Shown one piece after another: positions 23,182 to 35,104 of a stretch of 64,000 bases of DNA. The DNA is taken from NCBI GenBank assembly GCA_025738555.1, contig JAOVFP010000016.1, forward strand, positions 2,108,001 through 2,172,000, given 5' to 3'. The position numbers and the translations under genes were made by a program. This DNA comes from Cyathus striatus (taxonomy: Eukaryota > Basidiomycota > Agaricomycetes > Agaricales > Nidulariaceae). Every line of letters begins with the position of its first letter. Within the stretch, counting starts at the first letter, position 1. The notes under the pieces were generated by a model. The model was not told the origin of the DNA. It saw nothing but the letters and a program-made list of their open reading frames with translations, and made no database searches.

Positions 23182-24732
23182 ATGGTCTCCCCACCAAACC
23201 CTGGGAGCGCAACGGTGCAGTATCGGCCTCCTCTTCATCTTTCCCATCATCACCAGTGTTCCCATCTACATCATCCCCAGCAACACAACAAGCAAACTCA
23301 TCAGGGGTCGCTTCGTCACAGCAGTCGCAGATTGCCAGATACCCACCGTCCACGCCGAACACCCGTCAGGTTGTACTTCAGCCACCACCATAACCACGAA
23401 TGCTCGTTACGTTTCCTACGGAACCTCTCCTTACTCACGATTAGGGACGACTTCGAACGAAGGGGAGGGTGTTGTGCTAACGCGGTTTTAAGCAGGTTTT
23501 CGCTAGAAAGGAGCTTAACCTGGTCTTATGGATGGAAGAGATAGGAAGCGGATCGTAACTGAAGTGCACGTCCTTCCTTTATCCCCCTTCCCGTCCCCTC
23601 CATACATACTAGGGTTCCCATCACACGCGAACTAACACCCCACCTGCGGAAACATCACCGAAGATCTGCACCACGAGCACATAGTACGCTACTATGACAG
23701 ACACGTAGACCGCAACGCAAGCATCTTCGACATACTCACGGCATACTGCGGCAGAGGCGACCTCTCCACCGTCTTCGAGGCTCAAGCAAGTAACGAAGCT
23801 TAATCGACATATACCGGAAGACACGGGCATTATTTTATGCAGACTCTGTTGGCGTCGCAGCATTGTCTTCATCCTGGGCATGGAAGGGCTGCTAGCGGTG
23901 GTGGGGGAGGATACAGCAGGCTAGAAGCGTACGGTGGATATGGCTCCATGGGACGAGGGGATGGGCTCGTACGGCAGAATGGGGTCCTACGGCGGTCTCG
24001 GTTCATACAGTGGGATGGGAATGGGAATGATGCTCAGCATGCCCTTGGACGCCAACGGCTAGCTCTCCCCATCCTAACACAAACCCTCGAATCAGCCACA
24101 CAACGCACTTTCGCCCTTCTACGTTCCGCGGGGCCGACCTTCTCAGATGCTCAAGTCACCATTCATGTCCTCCCACCCGCCCTTTTTCAACATCGTCCCA
24201 CAACCATGAATGTTCCCCCTGTTTCCTACGGTACCACACCGTACCCAAGATTAGGAGCGACGCGGGGACGGTTACAGTGGGCTAGGGACATACGGTGGAT
24301 ACGGCTCCACGTCGAATCTTACCATTTCGCCGCAAGAGACTGCAACCCAACAAAGCGATCTCGCAGTCAGCCTCAGCCTACTTCCTTCCATTTCCCCTCC
24401 TCCCCTCACTGGTGCTGCTCTTGCCCGATTCCGTGCGTTCCATAGGAAGGAACGTGGATGAAAGAGTTCACTCCTGAACGTCCAAAAGATGTTGAATCCA
24501 GCGCTTTTACTATACATATGCTATGGTGGGATGGACTCGTACACCACCCTAAGACAAGCCTTCCAATAAGCCTGAAAGGCTATGACGCTACAGTTGCTGG
24601 TGCGGTTGTATACCAAGCACTGCGTTCTTCCTATCACAGGGAGGAAGCCGCCCAAACCTGCTCACTGTTTTCCAATATGTAGCTCCGAGACTCCGCATGT
24701 TCTTGCACACTCTTGGGAACTGGAAATAAAAG
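23182..24732 (+). pseudogene. PEX13: PEX13/Nek kinase chimeric pseudogene, unit 1
   Basis: Three parts on one strand. (1) 23182-23464: a PEX13-like start, MVSPPNPG; compared with unit 4 (MVSPPNPWEHNGAV) one C is missing, shifting the frame. Ser/Pro-rich text and YVSYGTSPYSRLGTTS follow. (2) 23650-23893: NIMA/Nek-like kinase fragment with EDLHHEHIVRYYDRHVDRNA and YCGRGDLSTVF, then GHGRAASGGG. (3) 23894 on: Gly/Tyr-rich PEX13 text, then MLSMPLDANG and TQTLESATQRTF, a peroxin-13 signature. A further GTYGGYGSTSNLTISPQE block and an AATAAA-containing end follow. No frame is continuous. PEX13 is the peroxisomal docking-complex membrane protein; Nek2-type kinases act at mitosis. Neither function can survive here. 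Confidence 0.7.
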
Positions 24733-25250
24733 TTTATTCCGTAAGTACAACTTCCCAAGTCACCAGTATCGATTATCAAGCTTACAGCAGTTTGCACTTA
24801 TCGATATTGTAGCCTTCATTTTGCTTCACTCTATGGTAGCCTCGATGCATGCGCTGCGTGGCATCGGATTGTATCGTTGCCAGTGGCTGTATGCGTTATG
24901 AGCGACAGCACCGCTGCCGGATGAGGCTGAGGCAGTTATTTTCTTTGGAAAGCCATATTATGGGAAACCACCACGCACGGCCTGGGAAAGAACTTTTACT
25001 ACTAGGTTGCATTTTAAGATGCCCATGCTACAGTGTGTTCAATCACCAACCCGTGTATTCCACGTATTCTGTTTTGTGTCCCAGCAGCCAATTATTTCAC
25101 TTTATCACTCTCGACTTTCGCCATCATGAACGGCCAACGTTAGCCTGTAGTTCTACTGCCACACTACATACATCATGTGTTGCTGTCCCTGAGCTTTACG
25201 GCACTATGCTGTGGCAGGTAACGAAGCGAAAATCATTACTTACATTACAG
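24733..25250 (+). other. Unit 1 distal spacer, decayed coding-like sequence
   Basis: Partly shared with unit 4 (54766-55290), including CACACTACA...CCCTG and CTTTACRGCACT words. No intact frame. The last eight bases (CATTACAG, 25243-25250) are the left target duplication of the hAT-type insertion. Confidence 0.4.
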
Positions 25251-25381
25251 TAGGGTCTAACATGGGTGGACCCGGGCCTTACGCGGGTGGCACCCGCAGG
25301 TGACTAGCAAATTCGGGTCGGGTGCACGCATACTTGCGGGTACCTGCACTCACCCGTTCCTTGAACCCTGTTTAGACCCTA

Positions 25382-28300
25382 CAGTTGGGGTCATGCAAAC
25401 ACCACCAACTTCATTATCTCAGCAACGCGAATTTTCTGGCACAAACTAATTACAGATTCGGATTCAGAAGCCTCAAAAACGTCAAAAAACACTGTTTTCG
25501 GAAAGTTCCCACGAGTAAATTGGTGCGCCAAATTTTTTGGCAAAAAAATTGACATGTTACAGGGTCAAATTTAATTCAAAAGAGCTTCGATCGCATACAT
25601 GGCACGGTTTGACACCTGACGGTGTTGCCGTTGCTTCCGAACAGCCCATTCCGCTGCTTCCCCTGTCAATCCACGTCGGTAAGCACTCATGAATCGCCAA
25701 GTACGGTTGATAAACCGTTGAATTACTTCCAGTGGACATGCATCAAGGTATTTGACCACAGAATTCTTTGCATGTTGAAATGTTCGTTTTTCTTCTTCAC
25801 GGTAGCGGTATTTTACCCATCCCCAGTACTAAACAAATGTATTAGAAATGGTATGATATTGTAGATAGATAAATATTACTTACCATTTCTATTGGGTTAA
25901 GTTCACAGTGAAATTTTGGCAAAAACATACATATATGTCCAGCCTCTGTAATCTTTATTTCAAGCATAGACTTTTGATCAATAAAGTCATCCTGTTGGCT
26001 AAGCAATCTTGCCATACAACAGTTCTGACTTTCAAAAGGACAGACTGGAGAGCACTTTGCACGAAGTTTTGAAACATCAAATCCTCGTTCTTCCAAAACT
26101 GTTTTTAGCCCTTTTGGTTGTCCATCATCCAATGTCATTTTCTGAGGCTTTCCTCGATGTTCAGGAAAAGGATTTGTTTCAGGAATGATTGTATCACGCT
26201 GAGTACGTTGTTTTCCTCCATCACTTTTATTCATTTCAAATGCTTTGAGTGCATCTGGAGGAAGTGAAGCATGTGCAGAAGACTGATCAAAAATAAATAA
26301 TGCTTTTTTCATGGGGTGAGCTTCTTCAAAGATAGATATTGCATCTTCCATTTGCTTTAGTAGCTGTGAACAGTCCCACCAGGCATCTCCATTAGCACCA
26401 GGATAAATTATTTTGCGAGCATTTCGTTTAATGTTTCCATTTTCATCTTTAACCACCAATTGACCAGTCTCTGGAGTTATAAAACTTGAGACATGAATAA
26501 TGCGACCCCTTCCTTTTTGACGAAGTAGAGTCTGCTTCTTTTCAAGCCTATATTTCCAGGTGTGAATGAAAGAAAATCAATAAATATTCATGAACATACC
26601 AAGCCTTAGTTGGTGCATCATTATGATGAAAGGAACTTTCATCATGAAATATAGGAATTATTTCTTGTTCTCCTTCCTTTAGTTGAGGCTCAACTCGAGT
26701 TAATTCAGGGCCTTCATAATGTGCCATTTGTCGTTCATATTCTTCCATCTTGGGTAGATATTCATTGTCTCTGTACTTTTCCACATCTGGCCGTGAATGG
26801 CCATCTTTGTAAACACCCTTTTTCACTGTAGAGTGACGCCAGCCCAATTCATGTAGCCAGCGACGAATTGTTCGTACACTAATTGGATTAGCTGGTGTAA
26901 TACAGAGATCAGGAAATATCTGTTCATTGATTGCCTTTTGAAAATTCTTAGGGGTGACAGTGCCAGGCTTCTGACTGCGAAGATAATTCAGTGATAATGA
27001 TTTAACATTTTCATCACTGAGGTATGAATGTGCATTTTTTTTCCCACCCCGTTTCTCTTCTGGAAGCTGCTCAAATATCTGATAGTGTCGTGCTAGTGAC
27101 CGGACCCGTCGTGCAAACCATGTTTGTCCTTTGCCAACCCGCCACAATTTAGCAATAGATTCACTTGCTTCTATACGAGTCATTCCATTCAAACGTGCAG
27201 TAGCAAAATTTGATAGAATCATAAGCTGATTTATTTTTGAAAGTGGAAGGGTCTTCTTGTGATGCTTTAAGTCATTCTTAATTTGTGTGCGAAGCAAATC
27301 CCATCCCTTTATATCAAAATCTGCAGATTGAAGATTCATTTCCAGCTCTTCATCCAAGAGTTCATCTTCATCCAAGAGTTCATCTTCATCAGTGATACCA
27401 AAGTCATTGGATAATGGATTCTGTGTAAACACTGAAGATTCTCTAGATTCCTGAATTGGAGGTGATAAAGTCTCTCTAGACTCCTGAATTGGAGAACCAA
27501 TACTTTTGTCAGAATCCACATGATCTTCTGAGCCAGTACTGGACTCAATTTCTGCTGCTGAACGTTTAAGAGTCCCAGAATTTATCTTGACAAAATTATC
27601 AAGTGTGGATTGAGATTTCCAAGCCTTTTGGTAACGTTGTCTGGTCCGAGTGGACTTATTCATAACATCTGGCCCCTTTACATATATTTTAGAACGTTCT
27701 GAGTGTTATTTAATTCATTAGAAACATATTTAGTATCAAAAGAAACTCATTGATACCTTTTTTCTTAAGGTTTGAGCGCTTTAACTTGGGTGGAATCCAG
27801 TCTTCATCACCTGGGTCACCCTCCAAAGCCATATCTGCAAGTTTTCTACCAAACTCCTCATCCTCCATATCATCCCAATTAAACTCTGATACTGTATCCT
27901 CTGAATCCTCATCATCACTCAAGTCCTCATCTGAGAGTGAGTCCAAAATAATTTCACCATCATCAGTGTAATGATAAGGCATGGATGAATTTGCTGATGG
28001 GGTACTGATAGTGGCACTGTCATTAACAATGTGCTCCAGGGATGACAGGGAAGCAATAGATGGTGAATTGGAGCGCTGGGGAGCATTATTTTTTCGATTA
28101 TTGTGAAGTCCAGTGGTATTACGAGCCTTCTTCTTAGGGCGACCTCTGGCCATGGTGGTTAAAGAAATCGATTTTTGGCGCCCAACGAGGCGATTCATAA
28201 GTCTATTTTTTACGGGATCATATGCAGATCGATGAAAGGAAGCTAAAAATGAATTTTCCGAGATTTTATCTATTTTTTTCGGCCGAACGCCAAATTTTTG

Positions 28301-28461
28301 GGTCTAAAAATAAAAAACTCGGAATTTCAAAAATCGGCTCGTGGAAATTCAAACTACAACCCAAAAGGAAGCTATTCCGAGGGTTTTCGGAGGTCAGCAG
28401 TGATCTGGGGTGTGGGAATAAATCAATGAAAAAGTTGGTGGTGTTTGCGTGACCCCAACTG
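25382..28461 (-). mobile_element. Tc1/mariner (IS630)-type DNA transposon, 3.08 kb
   Basis: Terminal inverted repeats of about 30 bp begin CAGTTGGGGTCAYGCAAACA on both sides, with one mismatch (T or C at position 13). It is flanked by TA at 25380-25381 and 28462-28463, the standard target of this superfamily. One apparently intact spliced transposase gene fills the centre. Intact ends and gene imply recent activity. Confidence 0.9.
25571..28153 (-). CDS. DDE transposase (Tc1/mariner, IS630-like), apparently intact
   Basis: Four exons read through without a stop: 28153-27757, 27698-26600, 26547-25884, 25828-25571 (introns of 58, 52 and 55 nt), giving 806 codons with the stop. The start MARGRPKKKARN is basic and AT-hook-like. 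An acidic region (SDEDLSDDEDSED) follows, then KGPDVMNKSTRTRQRYQ after the first intron. A helix-turn-helix-like stretch with SVRTIRRWLHELGWR precedes the catalytic core: IPIFHDESSFH (first Asp), ALFIFDQSSAHAS (second Asp) and KFHCELNPIEM (Glu). The order and NPIE motif are those of the DDE_3 family. It cuts and pastes its own element. It starts about 300 bp inside the right inverted repeat. Confidence 0.88.
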
Positions 28462-28463
28462 TA

Positions 28464-30286
28464 CAGTATTCCGCCGTCGCGCGTGACGCCATTGCGTCGC
28501 GTGACAATCTTTCTCATTTTGCTTCTCCTGATCCTAAATCTACACCTATTACACCAATTCTTTTTGAATAGTAAGGAATAGCATGCTGTAAAAATGTTCC
28601 ATGAATTAGCTATTTAAAATACTCACACTCCTATGGACTATATGCAAAACAAAATGGGGGGTTTGGATAATTTAGTGAATTTCAAAAATTCTGTGGCTTG
28701 TATCACCGAAAAAAATCAGGAATAATCACTCTTAAAGTATACAGTTGTTGAAGACAAGCAATAATTTATATTTTCTATTACTTTTATTGACCTGTGCGTG
28801 TCATATCTTTATAGAATTACAGATTGTGTGATATTCACCATCTTGCATGACATCAAAACTTTATCTATAAACTGATCCGGGACTTCGGCACTACTAATTT
28901 TGAATGGCTTCGCAATAAATAATTGACTGTCACGCCATGTATGCTGATCAAAATCCATTCCCATCCACCATTTTGCATATTTGACCAGCTTCCCTCCATC
29001 AAATGTATTAAATATTTTGCAATAACATTCATAAAGTACTATGCTATCTCCCCATACAGATTTTGTAAAAATTAGAGGAAGGAGAAAAGAGTTATGATGA
29101 CATCATGTTTTCTGTCACGTGTGACACATGACGGTTGTATACTGTACCTAATTATGTAGTGTGCTCGCTAATTAATTTGAAGTCAATTACTTCATAATTG
29201 TATTCCCCATCAAATTTATTAATTAAATACCAAAATACCATCCAAAGTTCATTCTAATACATCATACAATGAAACATCTGCATAGGTATAAGTACACTAA
29301 TATACACTGCAATATATAGAAACTATCAGTCCACTAATACAACATGAAATGAAAGTTTTGCATAGGTAGGAGAACAGGTTGGCTGAGTTTAAAATTCATA
29401 TTTTTCACCCGCGTATCCCCCTTCACCCGCGGGTGACACCCGTTCATCACCCGGGTGGATGCTAACCCGCACGGGTGACGTAATTTCGGGTTAGCACCCA
29501 GAATATGCTAACCCGTGTTAGTCCCTACATTACAGTCATCAACCACCCAATGTGACACACCACCCTACGTGACAAACCCAACTGATTGACTTCTCCTAAC
29601 GTCAAATCTATGGCTATCACTACAATTCTTTTTGTATTTTGAGGCCTAGTATCCCAGTAATGAGTTCCAACAGTATTTTTACAGATATATGTTGAAATAG
29701 ATATATGACACATAAATTAAGTTGGAGAGTTACCCTAAACATGAGATTTCCAAAAAATACATGGCATGTATTACTCAATTAATTTAACTGTTTTATAGCA
29801 TAAGTAGCTATGATTCAATGTAATAAACCTGTATAAATGTTTTTATGAGTAAAGTGTATCTATGTTCTCTGATATCACTAGAAATCCGAAGTGCTCAGTG
29901 TTGCGAGACAAGGAGGTTTTGTTTATATTAATGATCCGGACTTCGGCAATCTTTAATTTTGAAGTGTTTGTAATAAACTGTATTGCCATCAGCAGCTGTC
30001 ACGCCACGTGGTTTTGATCAAAATCCAGTCCCCTCAACTATTTTGCGAATGTTTGTTCCCTACTAAAACACAGCGCGGTAAAAATTATACAAAGTGATTC
30101 TATATGATTATATCTATCCATATGTACAATTTTTATAGTAGAATATGTACCAGATAATGTGGAATCACAACTTCAAGTTTTATTGTCACGTATAATGGTT
30201 GATGACTGTACTTTTTATTTTATTTTAATTTTTCTAAGAATCTAAAGTTTATTGTCACATTCATTAATTGCGCCATAAATGTGGGA
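28464..30286. repeat. Diverged duplicate: 28.46-29.15 kb resembles 29.54-30.20 kb
   Basis: Shared words in the same order include GATCCGGGACTTCGGCA/GATCCGGACTTCGGCAA, CTGTCACGCCATG/CTGTCACGCCACG, GATCAAAATCCATTCCC/GATCAAAATCCAGTCCC and TTGTCACGT...GTACC/TT. One copy lies inside the hAT-type element and the other just outside. No gene is seen in either. Confidence 0.55.
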
Positions 30287-30640
30287 TCATGAAAGGAAGC
30301 ATGAATCAAGCGTGAACCCAGGTGGTATACTTAGTACCAGCCAGGCTGGCTCGAGTAATGGCAAAAAGTAGATGATCTCCGCGAATAACCGGAATAAGTT
30401 CCTACTCTTCCATTCCAACTTCGTCAACCCTCCCCCAGTGGGTTCAAGGGGGTTAATACCGAATATTCGATGCAGTAGACGGCCTGAGGCATTGATATAG
30501 TAATTTTCACATCCCAGATCTAGAGAATTCTGGGGAACGTGCGGCATAGACCTGATGGCGTTCAATCCGAGTCCTGACAAGCAAACGTTGTTCAGCATCA
30601 ACCAAGTAATAAAATCGATGTAACTATGTCACCTGCTAGG
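30287..30640 (-). other. Unit block shared with 37710-37990
   Basis: Matches unit 2 over GAGTAATGG...GTAGATGATCTC, TCCCATTCCAACTTC, GAGAATTCTGGGRAACGTGC and ACGTCACCTCCTAAGGAAT-type words. No intact frame; looks like a decayed coding block of the repeat unit. Confidence 0.45.
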
Positions 30641-32300
30641 GAATGAATTCCTATATTCCCACTACCTTTTAAGGTAGTTGGGTTATAGGGTTGTCTGGAT
30701 TTCCCTATAAGGCGATTTACAGGATCTTGAACGGGATCTCAATCTGATTGGCTGGAGGTCTGTGACCACCTGTGACAGCACACTCCTACATGATCACCGC
30801 CAAGCCACCACCCATCCTGCCAGTACTCTTTTTTATCATATCCGAACTCATACCTTCTACAATGTATACTCTGTTGAGACTCTAAAAGCACACGTAGACA
30901 CATGCCATCTCCATCGATATCCTATCTCTCACTCTCCATCTCTCAGACTCTAGCCTGCAGCTAGCAATGGATGTGAATCACCAAACGCAACCCCCGCTTT
31001 CATATATGTGCGTGAATCTACCTCTAGTATCTTATAAATTTGTCTGGAATTAATCGATCCGCTAGGTGTACAACATCCTTATTGGATATGTCTCGTTGTG
31101 ATCGATGTTTTGTCCCTACGACCAACGAAGTAGATTCACAAGCTCCTTAGGCTGCGTACTCAGTGTTACTGTTAGCACAAGTGTCAATGGTGAACCTTAG
31201 AACAACCATCTTCACTCTTCTGCTACCGTCTTCAAATATGTTGGAGGCGTTACTACTGGCAGCCTCCTCCAGCCTCCTCCTCCTCCTCCTGCTTGCCAAC
31301 ATCGAACATCACCCACAAGCACCTATCTCCAGAACAAACCACTTCACCTCATCCAGCCTCCTCCCACTCGCTAACATCGAATATCATCCACAAACACCTA
31401 CTCTTCTTCCCTCAAACACTCGGAGTATGATTCGCAATACTCGACAGAACAAACCACATCACGGTACAGACGCACGTCGGAAATCGCGCACGGGCGCAGA
31501 ACTTCGATGATATGCAGGCCCGATACGAGAGGTGTTTGAAACTTGGGCTATCGTTGTGAGGGAGGTAGGAGGGAAGAAGGACGCTATGAGAGAGTAGATA
31601 ATTCGCCGAAGTTGCAGGGAGAGAACTGAGTTAAGTACATACGAGGATGCTGAGCCCGTTGTTTGAATGGCACGTAGCTTGTGCCCTGGGGAGAAAACGA
31701 CATGCCATATCCTACAACAACTTGGCCGGGGTGCAACTTCACTAAACTTCCTGCGACACAAGGAGCTTGCGAATTCACGTCATAGAGACAGCGCATGGAT
31801 ATCTCAACGTCTACTTCACCCCTTGTTGCAAGTCTTCCAGTCTGCGTACGCCAGCCCACCAACCGGCAACAACATACTCAAGCCTTCTGACTTCCTCAAC
31901 ACTCCTACTACCAACGAATGTTGTCGCTACCACAATACCCTCTTCCTCATAGACTTGCTTTACAACTCCAAGAACACAAGAGAGAATCCACGTCATGGCA
32001 GGAATGTGCGATGTGTGCATGCTGGGGTAACTTGTAAGATCTGGTAGCAATATGCGTTGAGGATTATAGTGCGTGTACGTAGAGTAGGGCCGCTTGTGGT
32101 GATCGTGGAGATGAGAATGGGTTGGAGTAAGAGACGAATGAAAGCCATTTTATGGCGTGTTCACTGTTTAGCGCTTAGTCTTGCAAGGATACATTCACTA
32201 TGCCAGGGCTGTTTGACTCTGACATATATAATAGTTTGAATTGATTTCGCCCGAAGAATGTAGGAGATATAAGAGAAGGCTGAGACAACAAGGAGTTTGG
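30641..32300. other. Segment found only in unit 1; no recognised gene
   Basis: I do not find this segment in the other units. It contains a perfect palindrome ACTACCTTTTAAGGTAGT (about 30660-30677), a duplicated ACCCACAAGCACCTA/TATCCACAAACACCTA stretch (31308-31400), and a minus-strand stretch (about 31590-32050) with fair coding character but stops (CLYDVNSQAPCVAGSLVKL and EEVRRLEYVVAGWWAGVRRL in different frames). I do not recognise the product. It may be another captured gene fragment. Confidence 0.35.
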
Positions 32301-33019
32301 GTGGTGAGTAGGAAGTGAGCTTGTTGTCGATGACAACGGGCTCGATGTAAAAATGGCATCCGTCGCTTACGTCTTATATAAGATTTACAACTTCCAATAG
32401 TACAAATACACCTCTCTAATATACAAGCTACTTTTCAACGAACCCACCCATACTTACAAAAGCACGAACAAATCTAGTAAAAAATTAAACATAATGTACA
32501 ACACACTCCATCACCCTCCCCCTCCCCTCCATCAATCGCCAACTGGTACAATGGTATATATATCAAATATATGTTACTATTAATCCATGTATGTATGTGT
32601 CGTTCGCTAGGTCTCTGCTGGTCCTTTAGCACGCATTCCCATCCTATGTCCAACCTGTGTCTTACTGATCAGAAAAATAAAGAGGTAGTGGGCTTTGCCG
32701 CTTGCCGGCCTTATTTCTTTATGATTCAAGATTATGCTGGTGATCTAGTTCATCGCTCCTAAGGTGGTGAAAGGGACACAACACATCAAGTCAATTTGGG
32801 TTCAAGAATACTTACAAGCACCTATTTGTCGTTTACTGCAGAAGCTTGGATGGATTTATATAAACGCGTGCCTCCGGATTATCATAAATAAAGCTACACT
32901 GGACTCAATTTCTACAGAATTGACTTCAAGAACGATGATGAAACGCGGAGTCACTATTAGAGTGAATACTTCAGAGGAAACACATTCTAGCTTTACGAGC
33001 ATACAAACTACTACGGCCA
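32301..33019. other. Unit block upstream of array copy 2 stop codon
   Basis: About 32790-32940 matches 43720-43860, where it reads TAEVWADFYKHMLTDIINKA on the plus strand. Here it is frameshifted. The PVVYGARFN block present in units 3 and 4 has been deleted here. Confidence 0.4.
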
Positions 33020-35104
33020 TTACAACACTCCTAATGACCCAAGTACTGTTTCGGCGTCATTAGTCGAAAACATGCTAAATTTGTTTTCCACCGCTTTTCT
33101 AAATCGCGCCGATGACAACTCTTCCCAACTTTGCTCTGGTCTTGGACCCACGGAATTGGTTGGAATCCGTTCTAAAAACTCGTTTATGTTCAGTCGTTCA
33201 GTAGGATCAAATTTCCAACAATGTTGCATAAGAGTCCACATTTCATCCGTCAGTCCAAGAAAGAAGACCGATTTAGGAGTACGCCATTCAAGATCAGGAC
33301 GTGATGGTTTCTCGCCTTTGATGATTCTATAGATAACAGCTCCCTCTCGCGGAATTTCATAAAATGGAACTTCCCCAGTGAAAACCTATTACAAATCCAT
33401 GCAGGTCAGTATAGGAAATACATTGGCCTGAAAAGATTGAACGCCAAACCTCATAACATACACAACCAAATGCATAAACATCGCTTTCCTTAGTAAGGAT
33501 GGCATGATCAACTGCGGGATCAAGAAGCTCTGGGGCTTGCCAGCGGGTTGTGCCTCCAGTAGTTACAGTGCTTTGCAGTGACGACCATTTTAATACTTCA
33601 GAATCTGTATTGGAAGACAATCCAAAGTCACCCAGGCATGGCCTTCCAGATGAAGTAACCAGGATGTTTGCCTGGAGGTGTTACAGCCAATGAATGACAT
33701 CAATAAAACCAATAGCATAAGAATAACACTCACTCCTTTGAGATCCCCATGTACAATATTGATGTTTTCATCATGTAAGTAGGAAATTCCGCGAGCAATT
33801 TCTTTCAGAAGGTAAAGACGGTTTGCATCAGGATACCTCTTTAAGTAAACATTGATGTTGCCATTATCCATCCAGGGAGACACAAGACATATGCGACCAA
33901 GCTCGTCACCAAGGTGATGTACGCCATAAAATGGAAGAAGGTTGGGATGTGATAGTTGACTCCATAGAATGGCTTCTTTTCTGTATGCCTTTTAATACAA
34001 ACAATTAATAAATGACATGAGAAATTCTAGTTGATTACTACGCACATTCAGCAGTTTGCTGATATCAGAATTATGATATGCCTTCAAAACCTTCAGACAC
34101 ATATTAGAACCACGGAAGTCCCCCTTCCATACTTCACCGAAGTGACCTTCCGCCATTGCAAACCCGCTGCGTTTTATATCGTGAAGAGTAAAACGTTGAG
34201 GGTAAAGGTTCGACCTCTTGGACAAGCGTAGAAGAGCACGCATGAAGCTTCCCCGGTTTGAAAATAATGAGTCTTGTTTATAATCCAGAAGCTGAATTTC
34301 TGGCTTCAATATACAGTAACTTATTCAAAAAAAATCACTTACTATTTGGAGTGCATCCAAAATAATCTGTGCTTTCTCATCTCGAAATTCCAACATGCAT
34401 TTGTACTTTGACTTATCCTGAAATACGCCAACAAAAGCACCAATGAGCAGCTCCTTTTCCGCTTTAGAGGCATATATGTGAGCACTCATTGAACCAGAAG
34501 CATATTGTAACTCACTATCTGATGGTTCAATCCTTGTCACTTCCATGGCATTTTGAGGCGAAACAATTGATTTAAGTGCTGAGCTTCTGCTTGTTATCAG
34601 AATATTGCCTGAATTTCCGGGCAGAAAGAACTTCTGGATAACTTTGGGAGATGCAATGGCATTGTCAAAGACTATAAGCCAGTTAGTCTCGTTGCGAGAG
34701 ATGGACCGTAATTGCGCAGTAACATCAAAGCTTTGTGCTATTGTGTGTTCAGATGTCGCATCAACCCAAATTATATCAGAAAAGCTATCAGGGGTGAATA
34801 ATCTTATGGTACGATATGAAAATGATACACACTGATTGGCCATTTGATCTATAAACTTCAAACATATCTGAGTCTTTCCAACTCCACTGGCCCCGTACAG
34901 GAGAAATAGTTTTCTGCCCCGGCTATCCTTGCTAGAACTGTTGGGTTTAAAATGTTTATGAAGTCTTTGAAGATATACTTCTTGTTCCACGAAGTCGGGA
35001 GTTAAGGAAGGAATAGTATCTGACAGGAAGGTATTGTCACTGCTGGGTGTTGGAGAAGCAAGCGGTTTGTCACCTCTGTTGACAGATCGAGCATTCGTAA
35101 ACAT
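33020..35104 (-). CDS. P-loop NTPase-TKL kinase fusion, array copy 2
   Basis: Same seven-exon layout as copy 1, with matching splice sites and no stop found by eye. The start at 35104 gives MFTNARSVNRGDKPLASPTP. Its leader is much shorter than in copy 1 or 3; more leader-like text (VDDLLSRTSTPSS) remains out of frame upstream at 35105-35290. Walker A is GASGVGKT, Walker B-like WLIVFDNAI, and then GNILITSRS. The kinase has AEGHFGEVWKG, HGDLKG, GDFGLSS (usual Ala replaced by Gly) and QAPELL. The C-terminus ends SMFSTNDAETVLGSLGVL, unlike the SGYDV form of copies 1, 3 and 4 but close to copy 5. The first intron is again 48 nt. Probably functional. Confidence 0.8.

Larger units (their letters stand above)
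25251..29527. mobile_element. Non-autonomous hAT-type element hosting a mariner-type insertion
   Basis: Ends are TAGGGTCTAACATGGGT on the left and, inverted, TAGGGACTAACACGGGT on the right. It is flanked by a perfect 8-bp duplication CATTACAG (25243-25250, 29528-29535), the hAT hallmark. Subterminal sequence is full of CACCCG/CGGGTG words in both orientations, as in hAT ends. Once the nested element at 25382-28461 is set aside, only about 1.2 kb remains and it encodes no transposase, so it must have been moved in trans. Confidence 0.85.

Noticed and set aside
23060..23362. Minus-strand open frame with many Cys and Asp opposite the PEX13 start
   Set aside because: The same stretch on the plus strand gives a recognisable PEX13 N-terminus in all units. 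The minus frame is not conserved between units.
24272..24517. Minus-strand Arg-rich frame near the PEX13 core
   Set aside because: Not conserved in sister units and antisense to a better supported pseudogene.
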